A stretch of 64,000 nt of DNA from Paragonimus westermani (lineage: Eukaryota; Platyhelminthes; Trematoda; Plagiorchiida; Troglotrematidae), in assembly GCA_008508345.1 (NCBI GenBank), contig QNGE01001020.1, positions 124,001-188,000 on the forward strand, given 5' to 3'. The notes below the pieces were generated by a model that had not been told where the DNA came from, made no database searches, and saw only the letters and a list, made by a program, of their open reading frames with translations. A program made the position numbers and the translations under genes. Of this stretch, positions 35,727 through 48,462 are shown piece after piece (the stretch's first letter is position 1; each line of letters opens with the position of its first letter).

Positions 35727-37933
35727 ACACAGAATTACTTTTTGCCGGATTTATATGACAGCGTCCGGATAGGTAAGCCTATTGATCTGAAACACACAAT
35801 CCAGAACGGCATTCGAAAACTAGAATTCTTTGAAACTGTCGTTATTATCTTCTTCAATGTAGTTAGGTTTGTGCTGGTACATAAGTAAACATAGGGAAGA
35901 CCATTCTTCTAAATTGTACGGGAACATAAATTGTAGGCGTTTGTTGGTCAATTTGAGCAGAATGGGAATACTGTCGCTATTTCCCTTGTCTATTTTCAGA
36001 ATCTTGCTGTAGAGGGTTGTACAGAATTGACCTAACCTCTTATGAATTGTATGGGTTTTTAATCATGGGGTGAGACTAAGATATGATCAGAACCGTAACG
36101 GATTTGTTTTCCTGGAAAATGGGAACGAAATACCAGTTTGCACTCCACTTCAAAGGTGAAACGTAACGCATACATTAAAAAAACGTACAATACCTGAATC
36201 GATATCCTATAATGGGGTGTAGCGTTTCTTGTCCAGTTAGTGGCCGGGCCTGATTTCCGGCCTCTTATTAACTCGTCGACAAAGCACCGCTGTAACTGTG
36301 GTTACAATCTTAAGGGGTACCGGTGGCTGAGTAGCACAGGCATATCGGTTAGATATGGAACGAATAATTCATCACCTTCTCCTGAGGCTAATGAAGATAA
36401 CCCGTTCACCACAAACTGGATATAAGGGTTGTTAGTCAGGTCAGGCATTCAGGAGTACTTCTGGTGGATCAAAAATGCATGCAAAATACCAAGGTAAACT
36501 GCGGCTGAAGGCTTCGTGAGAAGTGGATATTCTATTACGAACTCACAAATACAGCACACAGCAGAACCGTTAATCTGATCGGCTGCTAAGCTATTATCAC
36601 GGGACACCTCCAGTCCTTAATCTTGTGTTCGTCCACAGTGAAATGTGAACGGAGGAAAGGCGGGTGAGCTAAACGAAAATAAGTCTCCTCACGAATATCC
36701 TTCATGTTCAAATCAGCTGATGAACTTCGTGAGTTATAAATTCGATGGCTTCCCACATTCGCCGTTTCACACACTTTGGTTCCTTGTGTACTTCGTCCAA
36801 CTAATCTCAATTTATATTTTTCAGTTTTGGATGCATATGGAAAACAGAATCCTGAACCTTTGTCACTTCAACAAGTTCTGTTGAAATATGTGATTTCAAT
36901 CTGACTGACAAAATTACTCGTAAGAATATCAAGTGAAGTTATCAGGACAGTTATTTGGATTTCGTGTGAAGTGGTCAGGCAGTAGTTTAGAGCCTCTGTA
37001 CTAGTAGCAGGCTTCGATTAAAGAGGAGTGTCCCCAACATGGGCCTGAACCCAGTCTAACGTAAACCGATCTTCTTGACCGTTGCTTCAAACTACATAAA
37101 CGTTAAAGTGAGCACCGCTCCAAAGACGCCCTGATGGAATTCAAAATTGTACAAAACGTATGCTGATTTGTGACTTCGAAAACGAGTCCAGTATCACATA
37201 CTTCAATCTGCTTCACTGTAGTGATAAATTTCTGCACTACGGCTGCTCAATTATTTTCATAGATGTCAGCTCCCTATGTGAGCCACTGCAGCTGCTGGGT
37301 TCAGGACTGTACATACTCTCCTTAACATGTCCGCAGCTTAAAGCCCCGTCATCTCTTTCAGTGTTATATCAGACGAAAGAATATTTCCAAGTTAAGCACA
37401 CTTAAATCACTGCTAAGCGGTGGTACCAACGGCAATGTACGAAATGGTTTATGAAGTTCACCGGAAATGATGTTTTTCTCCCCTTTTTTTTACCGTAGAA
37501 GGTGCTCTGGTTGTTGCGTATCAAACTGTACATAATGGTGTTAAAACGAACGCTAGTATAACGAAGAGGCTGTTACAGCGAAGAACCTATCAAGTCCCGC
37601 AATATTTCCTTAACATACTGTACGGACTTTATTGTTAACCCTAACCAACCCCGTTCAGATGAAAACCTCAGCACAGGGAAAGAATTGGCCGTCTCACATA
37701 CAGTTGGGTTTGTTGCAAGGACATGTTGCACCCGTTCAACCTTGGTGTGATCAAAGCAGGTTTAGCGACGTCCACAGAAGACAACGTTAGCTTGACTTAG
37801 TATACACGAACTGGTGTAAGCCACGGTCGTTAGCTGCAACAGTCGCCGGTGGAATACTACGGAACAACAGCTTTGGGTTAGATGATTGTTGTTCTGATGG
37901 AAACGTGCCCCACTGGTTAGAGACCTGCTGGAT

Positions 37934-38512
37934 GGGGGGCGAAAACTCTCTTAGGAGGGACGTTTGTACCATGACCTCATAGCTAAGAAAAACCATACTT
38001 AACTACGTTTTGTAGTAAACTACACAGTTTAAGTCTTCTTCCATGTAACATACAAAAAGAGACGTAGTAATATGTACGTCAGACGAAGATAATATTGTGT
38101 GATAAGACTGGAAGAGTGAGTTAAGAATATGATGCAGTTCGTGAGATATTTGTTAGATATCTTCCAATCTCATAGCAACGTTTATAAACGCGCTTTCCTG
38201 TATACACCTCTTGAGTTAGGNGGGGGGGGGGCGAAAACTCTCTAAGGAGGGCCGTTTGTACCATGACCTCATAGCTAAGAAAAAGCATACTTAACTACGT
38301 TTTGTAGTAAACTGCACAGTTTAAGTCTTCTGCCATGTAACATACAAAAAGAGACGTGGTAATATGTACGTCAGACGAAGATAAGGTTGTGTGATAAGAC
38401 TGGACGAGTGAGGTAAGAATATGATGCAGTTCGTGAGATATTTGTTAGATATCTTCCAATCCCATAGCAACGTTTATAAACGCGCTTTCCTATATACACC
38501 TCTTGAGTTAGG
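37934..38512 (+). repeat. Direct tandem duplication of about 287 bp around an undetermined base
   Basis: Bases 37934-38220 recur at 38226-38512 with an offset of 292 and no indels. I count twelve substitutions (about 96% identity). The first copy ends at 38220, base 38221 is n, and the second copy starts after it in a run of ten G. Both copies start with a G run followed by CGAAAACTCTC and end CTTGAGTTAGG. It is either a recent tandem duplication or two allelic versions of the same stretch placed on both sides of an assembly join. Confidence 0.9.
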
Positions 38513-39337
38513 GTTGACGTTGGCTGACTCCATTGTCCGCCTATTCGGTCCATGTCACCTTCACAGACGACGCTTATCCTGATCAGCTGTGTTGTTGTAG
38601 GTTTAACTGAAAGCTGTGGGGCTATCGCACTGATTATCAACTGTACAAACTTACTGGGAGTTACACGGTCTAGTAGATGTGCACATCGTGAATCAGTCAC
38701 TTAACCGACCAAATGTTGTGGCAATACATTAGACTATGGGTGAACTGATTGGTCTTCTGTAAGTCTGCTCGACCAACAGGTCAAGCAACAGGTCAAGCAC
38801 TTGAGCCTCTCACCATTCAGTGTTGATTAACATCCTGTTCAATCAGAGGTTAACTAGCTGGTCTTCGCACACTGCAGTACGAAATTTGGTCGGTCAGGTG
38901 GCCAATCCACATTGTGCGCTGCTGCGTGGAAAAATTACCTGCTCTTCTTTGAAGGTTATCGGAGTTTGGCGTGTTCCTTGGTCCGCGCACTGGAGTCAGT
39001 GATGCGGTTAGATTGCATGTTTCACTAATTTGCATGCCGTCAGAGTTGTGTTAATAACGAGGTGGTGCTATTGTCGTGGATTGGCTCAGTGCATTTTGGT
39101 TGATTCTAAATCGTTGAAACAAACAGAGCCCTAATAAAACGGTTTTGCTGGTGCTGACACTTCAGTGAACTGCTCGCCAGTCAATGCTGTTGAGCGTATA
39201 AGTACCAATGTACAAATGTCAGTGGGGCTGAAGCTACTTCAAGGGCAATTGGACAGTCGTTCATATCTTGCTTGTCACACAGATGTGCACTACCGATGAG
39301 CTCCAGCAAAAAAATAAATTAAAGCCTGTTTTAAAAA

Positions 39338-39707
39338 ATGGGGCCCGTTGGATTGCACATCTCACTGAAAATGATACGGTCATTTATTTATATGTGGTGC
39401 CGCACTTACTTGGGTCTATCCCACGAATATAACACTAAGGTGTTCCGTAAGCTGCAACTAACGGTGTCTTTTTGCCAAGCCGGTTTTAGAGATGGCTGTC
39501 GCTCTATCTTGGTTCTCGGCAATGCAGAATGTTACATTTTGTGTTCCGAGTTATGTAACAATTTCTTTTTACCGCTCCATGGCCAACCAACTTGGATCAT
39601 TTGTGCTAAAACAGTAGGCAATCATGCATCCATTGCTGCTCTTTCCTTCAGAACTTTTGCATATTTTGCCAAATTTTGTTTTCTGACAAAAACTTCTCTC
39701 GTGCAAG
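39338..39707 (+). CDS. Unidentified candidate exon
   Basis: The frame is open for 123 codons from an ATG (39338) to a strong donor, CAAG|GTAAGT, at 39707/39708 (phase 1). It is the longest plus-strand open frame between the Islet gene and 53.8 kb. The product is rich in F, C and L and has no motif I recognise. A second possible start is the CGGTTTTAG acceptor near 39486. No partner exon was found, so this may be a chance frame. Confidence 0.22.
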
Positions 39708-41864
39708 GTAAGTTTCAATAGTGGCCTCCCGGAAATCCAATATCGTGGGTGTGGTTAAGTACACGAACTTCACTCGAGACCACATTTCTCGCTGCAGTTG
39801 ACTCACACTTCAGCATCATCGCTGTGTGAGACACTTCTAGGTGTCATGCTAAGAAAGAAGCACTTATGTAATTATCTACAAAACGTTAATCTTTTACGTT
39901 ATATATGAGTTTTTATCTTACATCCTTTGAGCATCATTTGTAACTGTGGCAAAGTGGAATGAATTGCCACTCGGTTCTAATTGCTTAATTATCCGCTGGC
40001 ACGCGATTGTTGATGTTGAATCATGGCTTGTGTGCAAACTTGTCAGAGCAACGTTCCTGTCGTGTATTCTGCACCAGCTGGCTCAAATACGGAACTAGGG
40101 CCTAATGCACACGAAATGCTTAAGGGTGTCAGAAATACGGTTCCCTAGATTGTCAAAGAATAGCTGGCCGATTGATTCGTTTTTAAGCCGACGCTAGGAA
40201 GATAGTACGCCATCACGTTTCAGTTGCATGTGTATCAGTTTCTTGAATGAATCGCTAGTTGAACAGATGTACAGAGGAATAAAATGTTATTACTGTGATG
40301 CTCCATTAAGGACGAACTTAACAGGAAGTAAATTTTTCTGGTCAGAAGTCCCACTTAACTAAGCCTTCAAATTCCACATCTGTTAAGTGAAACAATTGTA
40401 AAGTGATTTGGTACTTGATTATACTGACAATGCAAACTTCTCAGTCCAAGGACGGTTTCGAGTTTAACACCTAAGGTACGTTATGTAGATAGACCCAGCG
40501 CTCCCAATGAAACTGTAGCCAAGTGACACGAGTCAAAATGTTCGCATAGCATTTAGGTTTCCGATCTTTCAAGAGCAAGTTGGGCGAATTCAACAACGCA
40601 TACGGGTTTGCGACTACAGGTTTTACAGTTGAATTTGGTGAAACCTGTTGCAAGCTTACCCATATATAGAATAGCGGAATGATCTGTAGACCTGAAATTC
40701 TACTAGTTATTTCTTTATGGCTTTTTGGTCGTTAAACTAATCGATCACTACTTCTTATGAATTTCTTATGAATTTCACATTACTCACAATTGATCACAAC
40801 TGGCATATTCTCCTAGAATTTTCAGTCTGCCTCTTTTGAAAAGAGCAAGCAGATTCCAGTTAAGCTGGTCAGTATTGTACGCCCTTGTAATGACGAAGTA
40901 GAACACCGGCCACACTTTCACGAGGCAACCGTGTTAATCACCACACCATTAATCCCATATTAGGCACAACCGAATTACCGTATGCAAAGTTTTAGTGACA
41001 TTGGCGTGTGAGTAACGCTCAGACCACCGGATGGTCTCGAAAGGAGACATAATAACTGGCCGGTTAAATTCAGTCAACCACCTCATGATTCAGACTTCCT
41101 TTAGAGTTGACAACATAAAAGTCATTAACTTGTTCAGCGGATTGGGATTTTGCTTAATTTAGGTTGAACAATGCTCACAACTGGTCGCATCTATTGCGTT
41201 GAAGCACACATTTCCATCAGTCTCTTTCAAAAAACCACTACAGTGAAGTTCCACTTTTGTTAGAGCCCGTTGTTAGTTCATATTCTTGCCGCAGCTACTA
41301 GCTTCAACGACTACTAAACTTTGGTGTAGTGCAACAGTCCAGAGGGTCTAGCTGAAAAATCTACGGAAGTGCTACATCTGCGATTATTTTTGAGCAGTGT
41401 TCAGTTAGTAGAAAACCAGAACCTGCAGCTAAATGCCATCTTATTTGAACGTCGAAGCGATTGATGAACCATCCGCAGTCCATGATCAACGATTGACCTG
41501 ACAGTGTCGCTTCACCTACTCGTATATTACTACTTGGTTACTTTAATTCCTGAGTGTTTTTCTCGCAATGGCCTGTTGGCCACGTGTAGTTCTACGTTGG
41601 ACTGTTAAACCGAATGTTGATTATCAGGCTTGATTCATTTTCTGTCTAACAATTTCCGCAATGCCTGCATTACGTTTAATCAACGATGACAGAAAAAGTA
41701 GACATCTCTCGTTTGTGAAACAGTGTTTTATTTTGTCAAGTGAACAACTGTTGACTTGTTTGGTTGATGCAAGTTACTTGTAGTCATTACATCTGATTTT
41801 GTGTTCAACTTTTAAGTCGTACATTTCACGCTGTTTGCCTCTGTTTCATAATATTCTTGTTTAG
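39708..41864. other. No gene seen; one family B repeat
   Basis: This AT-rich stretch has no recognisable protein, RNA gene or microsatellite, apart from the family B segment at about 40763-40825. Confidence 0.6.
40763..40825 (+). repeat. Dispersed repeat, family B, copy 2
   Basis: The order ATTACTCACAATTGATCACAA, CTGG, CATATTCTCCTAGA, TTTTCAGT parallels the copies at 32206 and 53690. Similarity is limited to about 60 bp and was judged by eye. Confidence 0.45.
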
Positions 41865-41948
41865 GTTACTGTTACTTTGCGTGTTAATTTGTTGACCTGT
41901 GGTGATACAAATCTTAAGATGATTTCACATATAATTCTGGGTTATAAT
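41865..41948 (+). CDS. Unidentified candidate exon (first of a possible pair)
   Basis: It follows a good acceptor (TATTCTTGTTTAG) and ends at TATAAT|GTAAGA, giving 28 codons in phase 0 at both ends. The frame starts V-T-V-T-L-R-V-N-L-L and stays open to 42065. The next candidate at 42605 is also phase 0, so the two could be joined. I do not recognise the product. Confidence 0.25.
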
Positions 41949-42604
41949 GTAAGAACTCGTTCTGCACTCCGTTCTTTTCTTCCCAAACAAATTCCGTTAG
42001 ATCATTATGATGAGGACAGTTTCTTTCGTTCCTCTCGAGTTTCTTGGTACTTCAAACAGTCCTAGCCTTTTGAAGCAAAGGTCAAATGCGTCTTCTGTCA
42101 TGCTTTTCTTGTTTGTTTCCCATAAACTGAGGTCTTTAATATTCCGTCAAGTATTCAGCTGACTGCTTCTCGTAGCCAAGTAGTTTGCTGCCGTTTTTAT
42201 TCTGCATAGTAAAGTTCACAAAGTTGAAAATGTTGTTCAGTAGCTTGTGTGCGTATTACAGAGGTATCTCCAACCTATTGCAACCAAAGGTTCGGTTTCA
42301 TGTTTGGAAACATGATTCGTTCCAGATATAAGGGATCCTACCACAGTTTGTTTAACCTGACTGTGGATGAAACCATTAGTTTGGCATAACGTAACGAGAC
42401 ATACTTCCATATATATGCACACATGTCTATATTCTCCGGTTTCGACTGTGCATTTTTTGAGTCGCCTGTTTAGTATTCTTTGTAGTGTTTGTTTGGATGT
42501 TGTTTATTCTTCTCTCAACTAAAAATCGCTAGATTTGTTCAGCAATTGGTGACAAGTGTTAACAGATATTTGCAATTTGTTGGTATTGCCGTCTCTTCTT
42601 CTAG

Positions 42605-42811
42605 GGCGCTGACTCTGTGTACTTTTGTGTCATACATGAAGACAGAAGGAAAGAGCCAATGGAAGCAATGCTTTTGACGCTTGTTCGGTTGAATAATCAG
42701 AACTTCAACTCCCTCACTTACGGTCACCGAGAAGGCATTCTGAGAATAATCATATGCTCGGGTTGGAGAGTGCTAATTACGATAACGACCAGAAAACTAT
42801 TGAATAAATGA
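42605..42811 (+). CDS. Unidentified candidate terminal exon (second of a possible pair)
   Basis: An excellent acceptor (GCCGTCTCTTCTTCTAG) precedes a phase-0 frame that reads V-Y-F-C-V-I-H-E-D-R-R-K-E-P-M-E-A-M and is open to a TGA at 42811. If real, this is a last exon of 68 residues or part of one. No family is recognised. Confidence 0.25.
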   Translation, partial: GADSVYFCVIHEDRRKEPMEAMLLTLVRLNNQNFNSLTYGHREGILRIIICSGWRVLITITTRKLLNK

Positions 42812-45800
42812 CTGTCGAGTATGTATGTAATAGATTTGAAACTTGTACCGAGCGACTGTCTTCTTATGCCCATCATGACAACAAAAGACTTGGGGTCCGT
42901 TGTCATTAAGCTGAGCTTGATCTCATTAGCAAAATTTTCTGTGAACGCCTTCTTCTACCTTTAGCACCCAATTTCACGTCCAATCTTTTCTCAGTTTATC
43001 CCGTTTGCCAAATCCGTTTATATTAATAGGTTACAACTTTGCAACCTGATCTTCTTTTGATCAAAAGACTACCATTTTTCTATGTACTTGCGAAATGCCA
43101 ACTGGGGAATATCCCAATAGGAGATTTGTAGATTTTGGCAAGTGCACACATTTTTGACCGGGTCAGCCAGATTTGAGCTGAGACCAGATGGTGCTATAAA
43201 CGGAACTCTGATTAACTCACATCTGACATGATCATGTTGCTTAAGTAACGGGGTATCACGTTGCTTGCAATTTATCGTGACCGTGAACATAAGTGAGCCT
43301 TCCAATTGAGCGGGAGTCACATCATGAGAACAGACATTCGATTGTCAGTAGATGATAAGCTATCTACCCTATTTAACAGGTTAATCCGGAATGAGTGGAC
43401 ATCAAATGAGAACTAAGTTAAAATGTGTTTAGTTGTGATGATTCGATTACAATTAAAGTGAATTAAACAGCCGCGAGTTCGCCTCACGAGAACGCGGACA
43501 AGGGATTCTGATCCCGGTCCTGACACTACTGAGGGCCTCCAGAAGCAGAATTCGAACGTAGCTCTTTCGTCCAAAAAGCGGTTTGACTGAAAGTGTTTGT
43601 TTGAATGTGCAAAGAACAGTCACGCCTGAGTGAAGTTTAATGTGTACCAATCAACTACTTGTGTATTCGTCTGTAAACAAATCCTGTTCAGATGCCCCGG
43701 TGGAACCCGGGATATTGACTTACCTGAGCAGTCCTGGCGTGAAAATAGTCCATTAATTCGAATAAAATAGATATCACGTTTCTTCTCGAGTGTTTACAGT
43801 TAAATTTTTGAATGTGAAAGTTCTGCTACACCTGATGTAAAGACATTGGTGGAATGGAAAATGCAGCCTCCTTACAGGTATACTTGTGACATATGGTTAG
43901 AGTAAAAGGCAGTGTTTGTAACTAAGGTTGCATTGCGCAACTCACAGCAATATTAATTTAAAAAAAGAGGTAGGAATACAGTGATATGACAAGATCAGGT
44001 TAAAGTGCAATTTTTCCTCTTGTTCGAATGACGGTCCTTTGATCCGGGATCTTTGTACGAGATGTTGATCTAACCATCTGAAAGCTGAAAAAACAATCGC
44101 GTATGAACTACCTATTAAAGTTTGATGCATGTGTGCTCACTAGTCTCGACGATGTGTTACGTGTGCGTTATCAAACGCATAGTATTAACAGCTAAAACTT
44201 GAGTGAATCGGTTGAAAGCGATTAAGTGTTGCATACTCCTCGTGTGCAGTCGTTATAATTCATAAGGTTTACCTTCCAAACCGTGGCCATGAAACCAGTG
44301 ATCTATGAAGAATTCCATACACAGAGACCCTGTGATGATTTCCGCCATCCTTTTTAACCAATAACTATGATGTTGTCCTCAGTATTGTCCCACACAAGTC
44401 CGCTTTCCGCTTGCGCTCATTTGTGTGACCTCGCGACTCATCGGTCTGATCCGATTTTCGGACTATGACTGGACTCGGTCTGTCATTTATCCCCACATAG
44501 TTCACTCACGTTTGGAATTCCACTGATCGCTTACCGCGATCAGTACACACCTCCAGTCCGCATGCAGTTCTGTGCAGTTCAACTAACTGCCGGTTCATAT
44601 GTCCGTGTTGTGTCCCAAATGGAAATGTGAGTACCAGGCCAGCAGATTACGAATTAATACCTTCCGATTCTAGTCCGTTTAGATGCAAGCATTTACGAGG
44701 CCTATATGGACCACTAGTATTGACCCGCGACACAAGACCATCAGCTGAGCTACACATTATATGGTGTCCAAGACCTCTTGATAAATTACACTTTTCCGGA
44801 CAAATCGGAGAGCAGCTGCTTCCAATGCCCATCTAAATTTCGTACGGCAGACTATAGTTCGAACGGTAGATTAGTGTTATTAAAACGTGCTTTGCACCAT
44901 ATAGGAATTCCTTTTAGAATAGGTCATTCGATAATGATGTAGGCTTGTCTAGAATGTCCTTTAACGGTACACAGGCTGGTAATCGGCTTGAATTGGTCTT
45001 TGTTAATCGCACAGCTGAACCACAAGAATAGTCCCTGCCAGCACTATTCGACTGAAATAACCGGATATTTCAGGATGACACTGCTAGTTAGAACTCAATG
45101 GGATCCGAATGGGCTAATGGTTTCCAGGACAAAATACCACACGGTTTTAAGCCTAAGTTAAGCAAATTCGAAGATGCGGTAGCAGATAAAACAACGACAC
45201 ATTTCTGGACTTAACAGTGACATTAAAAATGAAGTTTGTGCAGTAATTGGTGGCAAAGACGGACTATTATGGTGGTAGAGTACGACAATGAAAACATGAC
45301 ACTTGTCGAAGCAACTTCGTGCTAACTGCGCTGTCTATTCCTTTCTCAGCCATGAGCCATTTGTTATTTAGTCAACTGAAGTCACGTTCGACAGGTAAAT
45401 TTGTAGAGACTTTTGTGACGGTTTGTGGAAGGACTACCGGTGCTGATTAGGGTTCTGCCAAGCGATATATGCCCAGGAGTAAATGCACTCAGGTTGATGT
45501 TAAGCGGGTTGAGCTTGTGAGCCATGTGATCTTCATAACTGGTTCACACCTGCTAAGCAATATTAAATGTGCTAGTTCACATTATTGCCCAATAGTAATA
45601 TATTTTTCACCATGGGCTTCCGGCCATTCAGCTTTCGATTAACGATCTCGGTCAAGTAGCATTAATCCTCATTCGACTGATATTGGGTTTGGAACCTAGT
45701 TAAGAGAATGAATGAGTCTAGGCAGACCACCATCTTCTAAGAGGACACACTCACCCGTCAGTACCTATTTTCTGATAACATAGAAATGAGGACCGCCTGA

Positions 45801-47021
45801 CACACTCTGTCGCGGAAGGTGACATTTTGATGATAAAGTTTTATCAACTAAAAGACTTTTCTAGCCGACGACTACTCGAAAGGATTCCCGAGGAAGTTCA
45901 ACATAACTATGGAATTTCAACAACGCACAATCCCCGTAGTTTTTGAACTGCTGTTTAAAAGAGACGGTGTGTGTCGCTTGATTAAACAGTGCTTGTGATC
46001 GGCTGCTCTCTCTTGCAGTGAGAACAGCGGTTGTGCACAGAACGATCCGAATTCCCACACTTTCGGTCAGAGAAAAGATGTATCAGTTGGAAAAATTAAA
46101 CATAAACTATGAATACAAAAAATGGACGCGAAACACTTTAAGTTGGCAGCTTTGGATCATGTTGTTCATCATTTGTCAAACTAGATTTAACATACAGTTA
46201 TTCAATCATAACTCAACCTCAAGCCAAATACTTGGTGGGAGCCAGCTTCGTCAGGCACACAGCGGACTTGGTGACGCACTGTGTAACTAACTCGACAGAT
46301 GACTTTCGCATTCTCTCCACAGCTCCAAACTACCTTCTCAACGATGTTCAGAAGTGGTTGCAACCGGATAATTTATTTTGTTCGAAGAACAGAAAGTTTC
46401 TACCAGACTGATGCTGCGTTACTAGCAACCAACCACTTTCTGCAGTCTGAGTTTTTTGGGATAATTTTATGGTCTCATAAGTTGCACACTCAAATTGCTT
46501 GTAGTCAAGACCTGTGGAAATGTGGCAAACACTAATGAGACACAGATTTTGTAATGCCAGCCTTTTGTTCGCACTATTCCAATCCAGAGCCATTATCCGA
46601 AAGTAAAAAGTCTCTGTTGCTCTTCCATTTTACAACATTTCCCTAGCTGAATTTTGTTCACCAGCAACTGCGAATGGATTTTTTACCTAGTATCGAGTCA
46701 ATGGGTCAACAGTCAGCATACTTCAAATGTACGACGACTAGCAGTTAAGTCTCGGCGAACACATGAATGAAATACACTACTGATTGCAAAAAGAATGTGA
46801 GTTGCTTGAGTCGGAAGATTGTGTCCAACTACAACCAGCCAAAAGAGTTTTTCTGCCTGAAGGAGCTGTGGTCAAATGTGAGTGATTTTCGCTGTACACA
46901 CTCGTGACCTACTTATAACACCATACGATAGTTTATAGGTAACTACTCAACATAAGTTTAAACAGTATCTGCTTTGAGTATGTAACTATTTGAAATCTTT
47001 ATCCGTCACTACAAGGAAGCT
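42812..47021. other. No recognised gene
   Basis: I see scattered open frames of 60-90 codons (for example 44627-44836 plus and 43453-43650 minus) without family resemblance or paired splice sites. A small inverted repeat, TGATCGC/GCGATCA, lies at about 44523-44542 and is too short to interpret. Confidence 0.55.
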
Positions 47022-47409
47022 TTATTTAGCCGTTTTAAATAAAGCAAAATTTTCGGAATTCAGAAGAAAATCCCGAGTGATCATATCATACTGATCTTCG
47101 AAGCACGATATGTGTGGATTCAGCGTCCCGTCAGCATATGATTGAATGTCGTCGGGGACAGCACATGAGGCGGCCTTTCGAACCTGCTCTTGTTGGTTGA
47201 TGTTGAATTTGGCAAGTGAGAAGCTACCATGAGTTTTTGAAGATAAATTCGGTCCCAATACATTGTGCACTTCCACTATAGTAAGAGGAACACAGCTGAA
47301 CTCTGACTGGGTGCTGGTTATCAGACAGCCAAATTTGGGCCTGTTTGAGTCATCCAAACGTCTTTGGGCGTCAGAATGTTCTGTGTACAGTTTCTTGAAG
47401 TTCTCACAT
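47022..47409 (-). CDS. Unidentified candidate terminal exon
   Basis: On the minus strand a pyrimidine-rich tract ends CTTCATCTCTAG (AG at 47411-47410). A frame of 128 codons follows, starting with the third base of a codon, and ends in a stop at 47024-47022. It reads C-E-N-F-K-K-L-Y-T-E-H-S-D-A-Q-R-R-L-D early and ends F-A-L-F-K-T-A-K. The composition is hydrophilic and balanced, as expected for real protein and unlike the neighbouring chance frames. I do not recognise the family. It could be the last exon of a minus-strand gene whose other exons lie at higher coordinates. Confidence 0.4.
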
Positions 47410-48397
47410 CTAGAGATGAAGGGTAGCAATAAGGAAAAAATATCAAGCTGACACAAACGGGATTTGTCCTGTGTCGACTAACTGAAAGAGAAACATGAGA
47501 ACAAGCCATTCTGCTATCAGATGCATACGTTAGATGAACGGTTCTGCAAAACCACGCAAAACAACTCTGAGCATTGACCTATTTTTGAAGCATTTGATTT
47601 GTAACATCGCACTGGGCTAGTCAGCCCTAATATTGTTTAAACAAACTGCAGAATTTGCCCGACACTTTGGCGACGGTATTCGGGGTCGATTGAACCACTA
47701 ATTGAAGATGAACATTGAAGTCAAATGCTGCAATCATCGTACACTTCACAGGGCGATGTAAGATATAAGCCACAAATCTCAAAGGATAGAGTGACTGCTC
47801 TGGGCCATGCAAAATCAATGTCACGCGTGGGCTACAATCATGCCCCTTACTAAATTACGTGTGTTACTGTTAGTCTGATATCGAAATTTCAGGACGAGCT
47901 AGTCACGGTTGGTGACTTAGAGTCGATTGCACAAGATGATAGTATAGCACATTCCACGCGAGTCTGTCTCCACTTTGATCAATGGCAAAATTTGTCGGGA
48001 AGAGAATAGAAAATCGCGTGAAACGAGCAAAACTAGTATGCGGCCTGCCAAAACTTCAAACAGCAGATTAGTAACAGCACCAACAAATATACGGTTGGAC
48101 AAACAGACACATACATTTAGTGGTTCGTGGAACTGTGCTACGGAGATAATCAAGAGAAGTGTAGCTTTGGTTAACTTTCAGTTATGTGCCAGTTCTGATG
48201 CTGTCGGCATGATGACAAAGTTAGACATCGAGATCCAGAGCATACATAACTTAAGTGAGACAAAAATTTTGCTTGCAAATGTGTCGCTTGCTTGAAACTG
48301 AAATTTGAACTAGTAACGTCGACTCGCAGGCGAACTCACAAATTTATTCTCTGATGACAAATACTCTACTATTTGAGAAGCAGATCAAGCAGAATGT

Positions 48398-48462
48398 CTT
48401 TTTAAGTCTCAGTGGGTAGTGTGATGAAATGAAGTTCCTGTTGTTGGTTCGAATCCAGCAGT
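48398..48462 (+). repeat. tRNA-like segment, possible SINE head
   Basis: A B-box GGTTCGAATCC that fits the RNA polymerase III consensus is preceded about 40 bases earlier by TCTCAGTGGGTAG, which resembles an A-box. No cloverleaf closes, and no CCA end or paired acceptor stem is visible, so it is not a tRNA gene. A tRNA-derived SINE is the likely source. Confidence 0.35.

Larger units (their letters stand above)
31573..39337. other. 3' flank and intergenic stretch with repeats
   Basis: The 3' untranslated region of the Islet gene must start here, but its end is not visible. The open frames 31569-31859 and 31736-32002 directly after the stop look like chance frames. The stretch holds a family B repeat copy (about 32206-32265), a family A repeat with a GAT microsatellite (about 35300-35726), a tRNA-like A-box segment near 36315 and the direct duplication at 37934-38512. 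I recognise no gene. Confidence 0.6.

Noticed and set aside
39338..39721. 127-codon frame considered as a confident gene
   Set aside because: Kept only as a low-confidence exon, because no partner exon or recognisable motif supports it beyond one good donor.
44523..44542. Inverted repeat TGATCGC/GCGATCA
   Set aside because: A seven-base stem is expected by chance in 64 kb, and no terminator or structured RNA context applies.
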